Part shown: piece after piece, positions 5,325 through 5,524 of the stretch
How the letters are laid out: each line of letters begins with the position of its first letter
Position numbering within the stretch: position 1 is the stretch's first letter
DNA from: Candidatus Woesearchaeota archaeon
GTDB lineage: Archaea; Nanobdellota; Nanobdellia; Woesearchaeales; JAGVZT01
Direction of reading: 5' to 3'
Length of the DNA stretch: 5,524 nt
NCBI GenBank assembly: GCA_019323665.1
Contig: JAHWHA010000148.1
Location: 1-5,524 of the forward strand
Notes under the pieces: generated by a model
The model's database searches: none
Told to the model about the DNA's origin: nothing
Seen by the model: the letters and a program-made list of their open reading frames with translations, nothing else
Program-made: the position numbers and the translations under genes

Positions 5325-5522
5325 TCAGAGAGGATATTCAACAAAACCGTATACTACTTCCTCCCGGGGTCTCCACTCTAATGTTCGAGCACTTTGATTT
5401 TGAGAATGAAATGCGAATAGCTGATCTCGTGCGAGCCAATCTTCAATACCTTCCTTAGATTCGCCTGGATCCTTCTTAAAAACTGCCTGAGTAAGAGTTA
5501 ATATACCGGAAGTAGTGGTTGG
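5325..5522 (-). CDS. C-terminal fragment of an unidentified protein (5' end beyond the window)
   Basis: On the minus strand a frame is open from the right edge (first full codon at 5522-5520) to TGA at 5327-5325. It gives 65 residues with no ATG, GTG or TTG, so the start must lie outside the window. The fragment has a mixed, soluble, protein-like composition: a Thr/Gly-rich start, KKDPGESKEGIEDWLARDQL (16-35), then SARTLEWRPREEVVYGF (44-60) ending in VEYPL. No cysteine, signal or membrane segment is visible. I do not recognise the family. The other two minus-strand frames close quickly, and the plus strand holds only a 25-codon ORF at 5381. It ends about 100 bases before the bud32 start on the same strand, and bud32 has its own promoter. 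Confidence 0.6.
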   Translation of the reverse strand, partial: PTTTSGILTLTQAVFKKDPGESKEGIEDWLARDQLFAFHSQNQSARTLEWRPREEVVYGFVEYPL

Positions 5523-5524
5523 AT

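Noticed and set aside
5305..5327. Imperfect AT-rich inverted repeat (TGATATTT / AAAT..ATCA) at the end of the partial gene
   Set aside because: The arms are short, AT-only and interrupted; this is expected by chance in such sequence, although it could contribute to termination of the partial gene.
5381..5458. Plus-strand mini-ORF of 25 codons near the right edge
   Set aside because: It is antisense to the better-supported partial minus-strand gene, has no Shine-Dalgarno or TATA box, and is too short to support alone.

Overview
The window looks like chromosomal DNA from an archaeon, most plausibly of a DPANN type (Woesearchaeota/Pacearchaeota-like); the lineage is inferred. The evidence is a RIO1-type kinase, a stand-alone Bud32 (KEOPS) kinase, archaeal TATA boxes centred 25-30 nt upstream of start codons with no Shine-Dalgarno, an oligo-T terminator, and a signal-peptide/Ig-like/acidic-stalk/C-terminal-anchor surface protein.

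Layout. 1-1613 (+): a large acidic secreted and membrane-anchored protein, the only gene with a strong Shine-Dalgarno, closed by T-tracts. 1669-2463 (+): a five-helix membrane protein resembling DUF1189, with its own promoter. 2517-2882 (-): a 121-residue protein whose strand and loop pattern resembles a CheY-type receiver but lacks most of the phosphorylation site. 2935-3306 (-): a RidA-family protein. RidA diverges from 3385-3930 (+), an HD-domain phosphohydrolase; 78 bp between them hold two outward-facing promoters. The HD gene overlaps a RIO1 kinase gene (about 3920-4627, +), probably in one transcript. RIO1 runs tail to tail into Bud32 (4622-5221, -), and the palindrome TCATGA supplies both stop codons. 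Beyond the Bud32 promoter, the C-terminal 65 codons of another minus-strand gene (5325-5522) run off the right edge.

The genes do not form one pathway. Cell-surface functions lie on the left. Metabolite repair (RidA) and a nucleotide-type HD hydrolase lie in the middle. Two small atypical kinases of core information processing lie on the right: RIO1 for small-subunit maturation and Bud32 for t6A tRNA modification. Five genes have a TATA box at a leaderless distance. I saw no rRNA, tRNA, CRISPR or mobile element. The least explained items are the degenerate receiver-like protein, the unidentified partial gene at the right edge, and the palindromic shared stop between the kinases.
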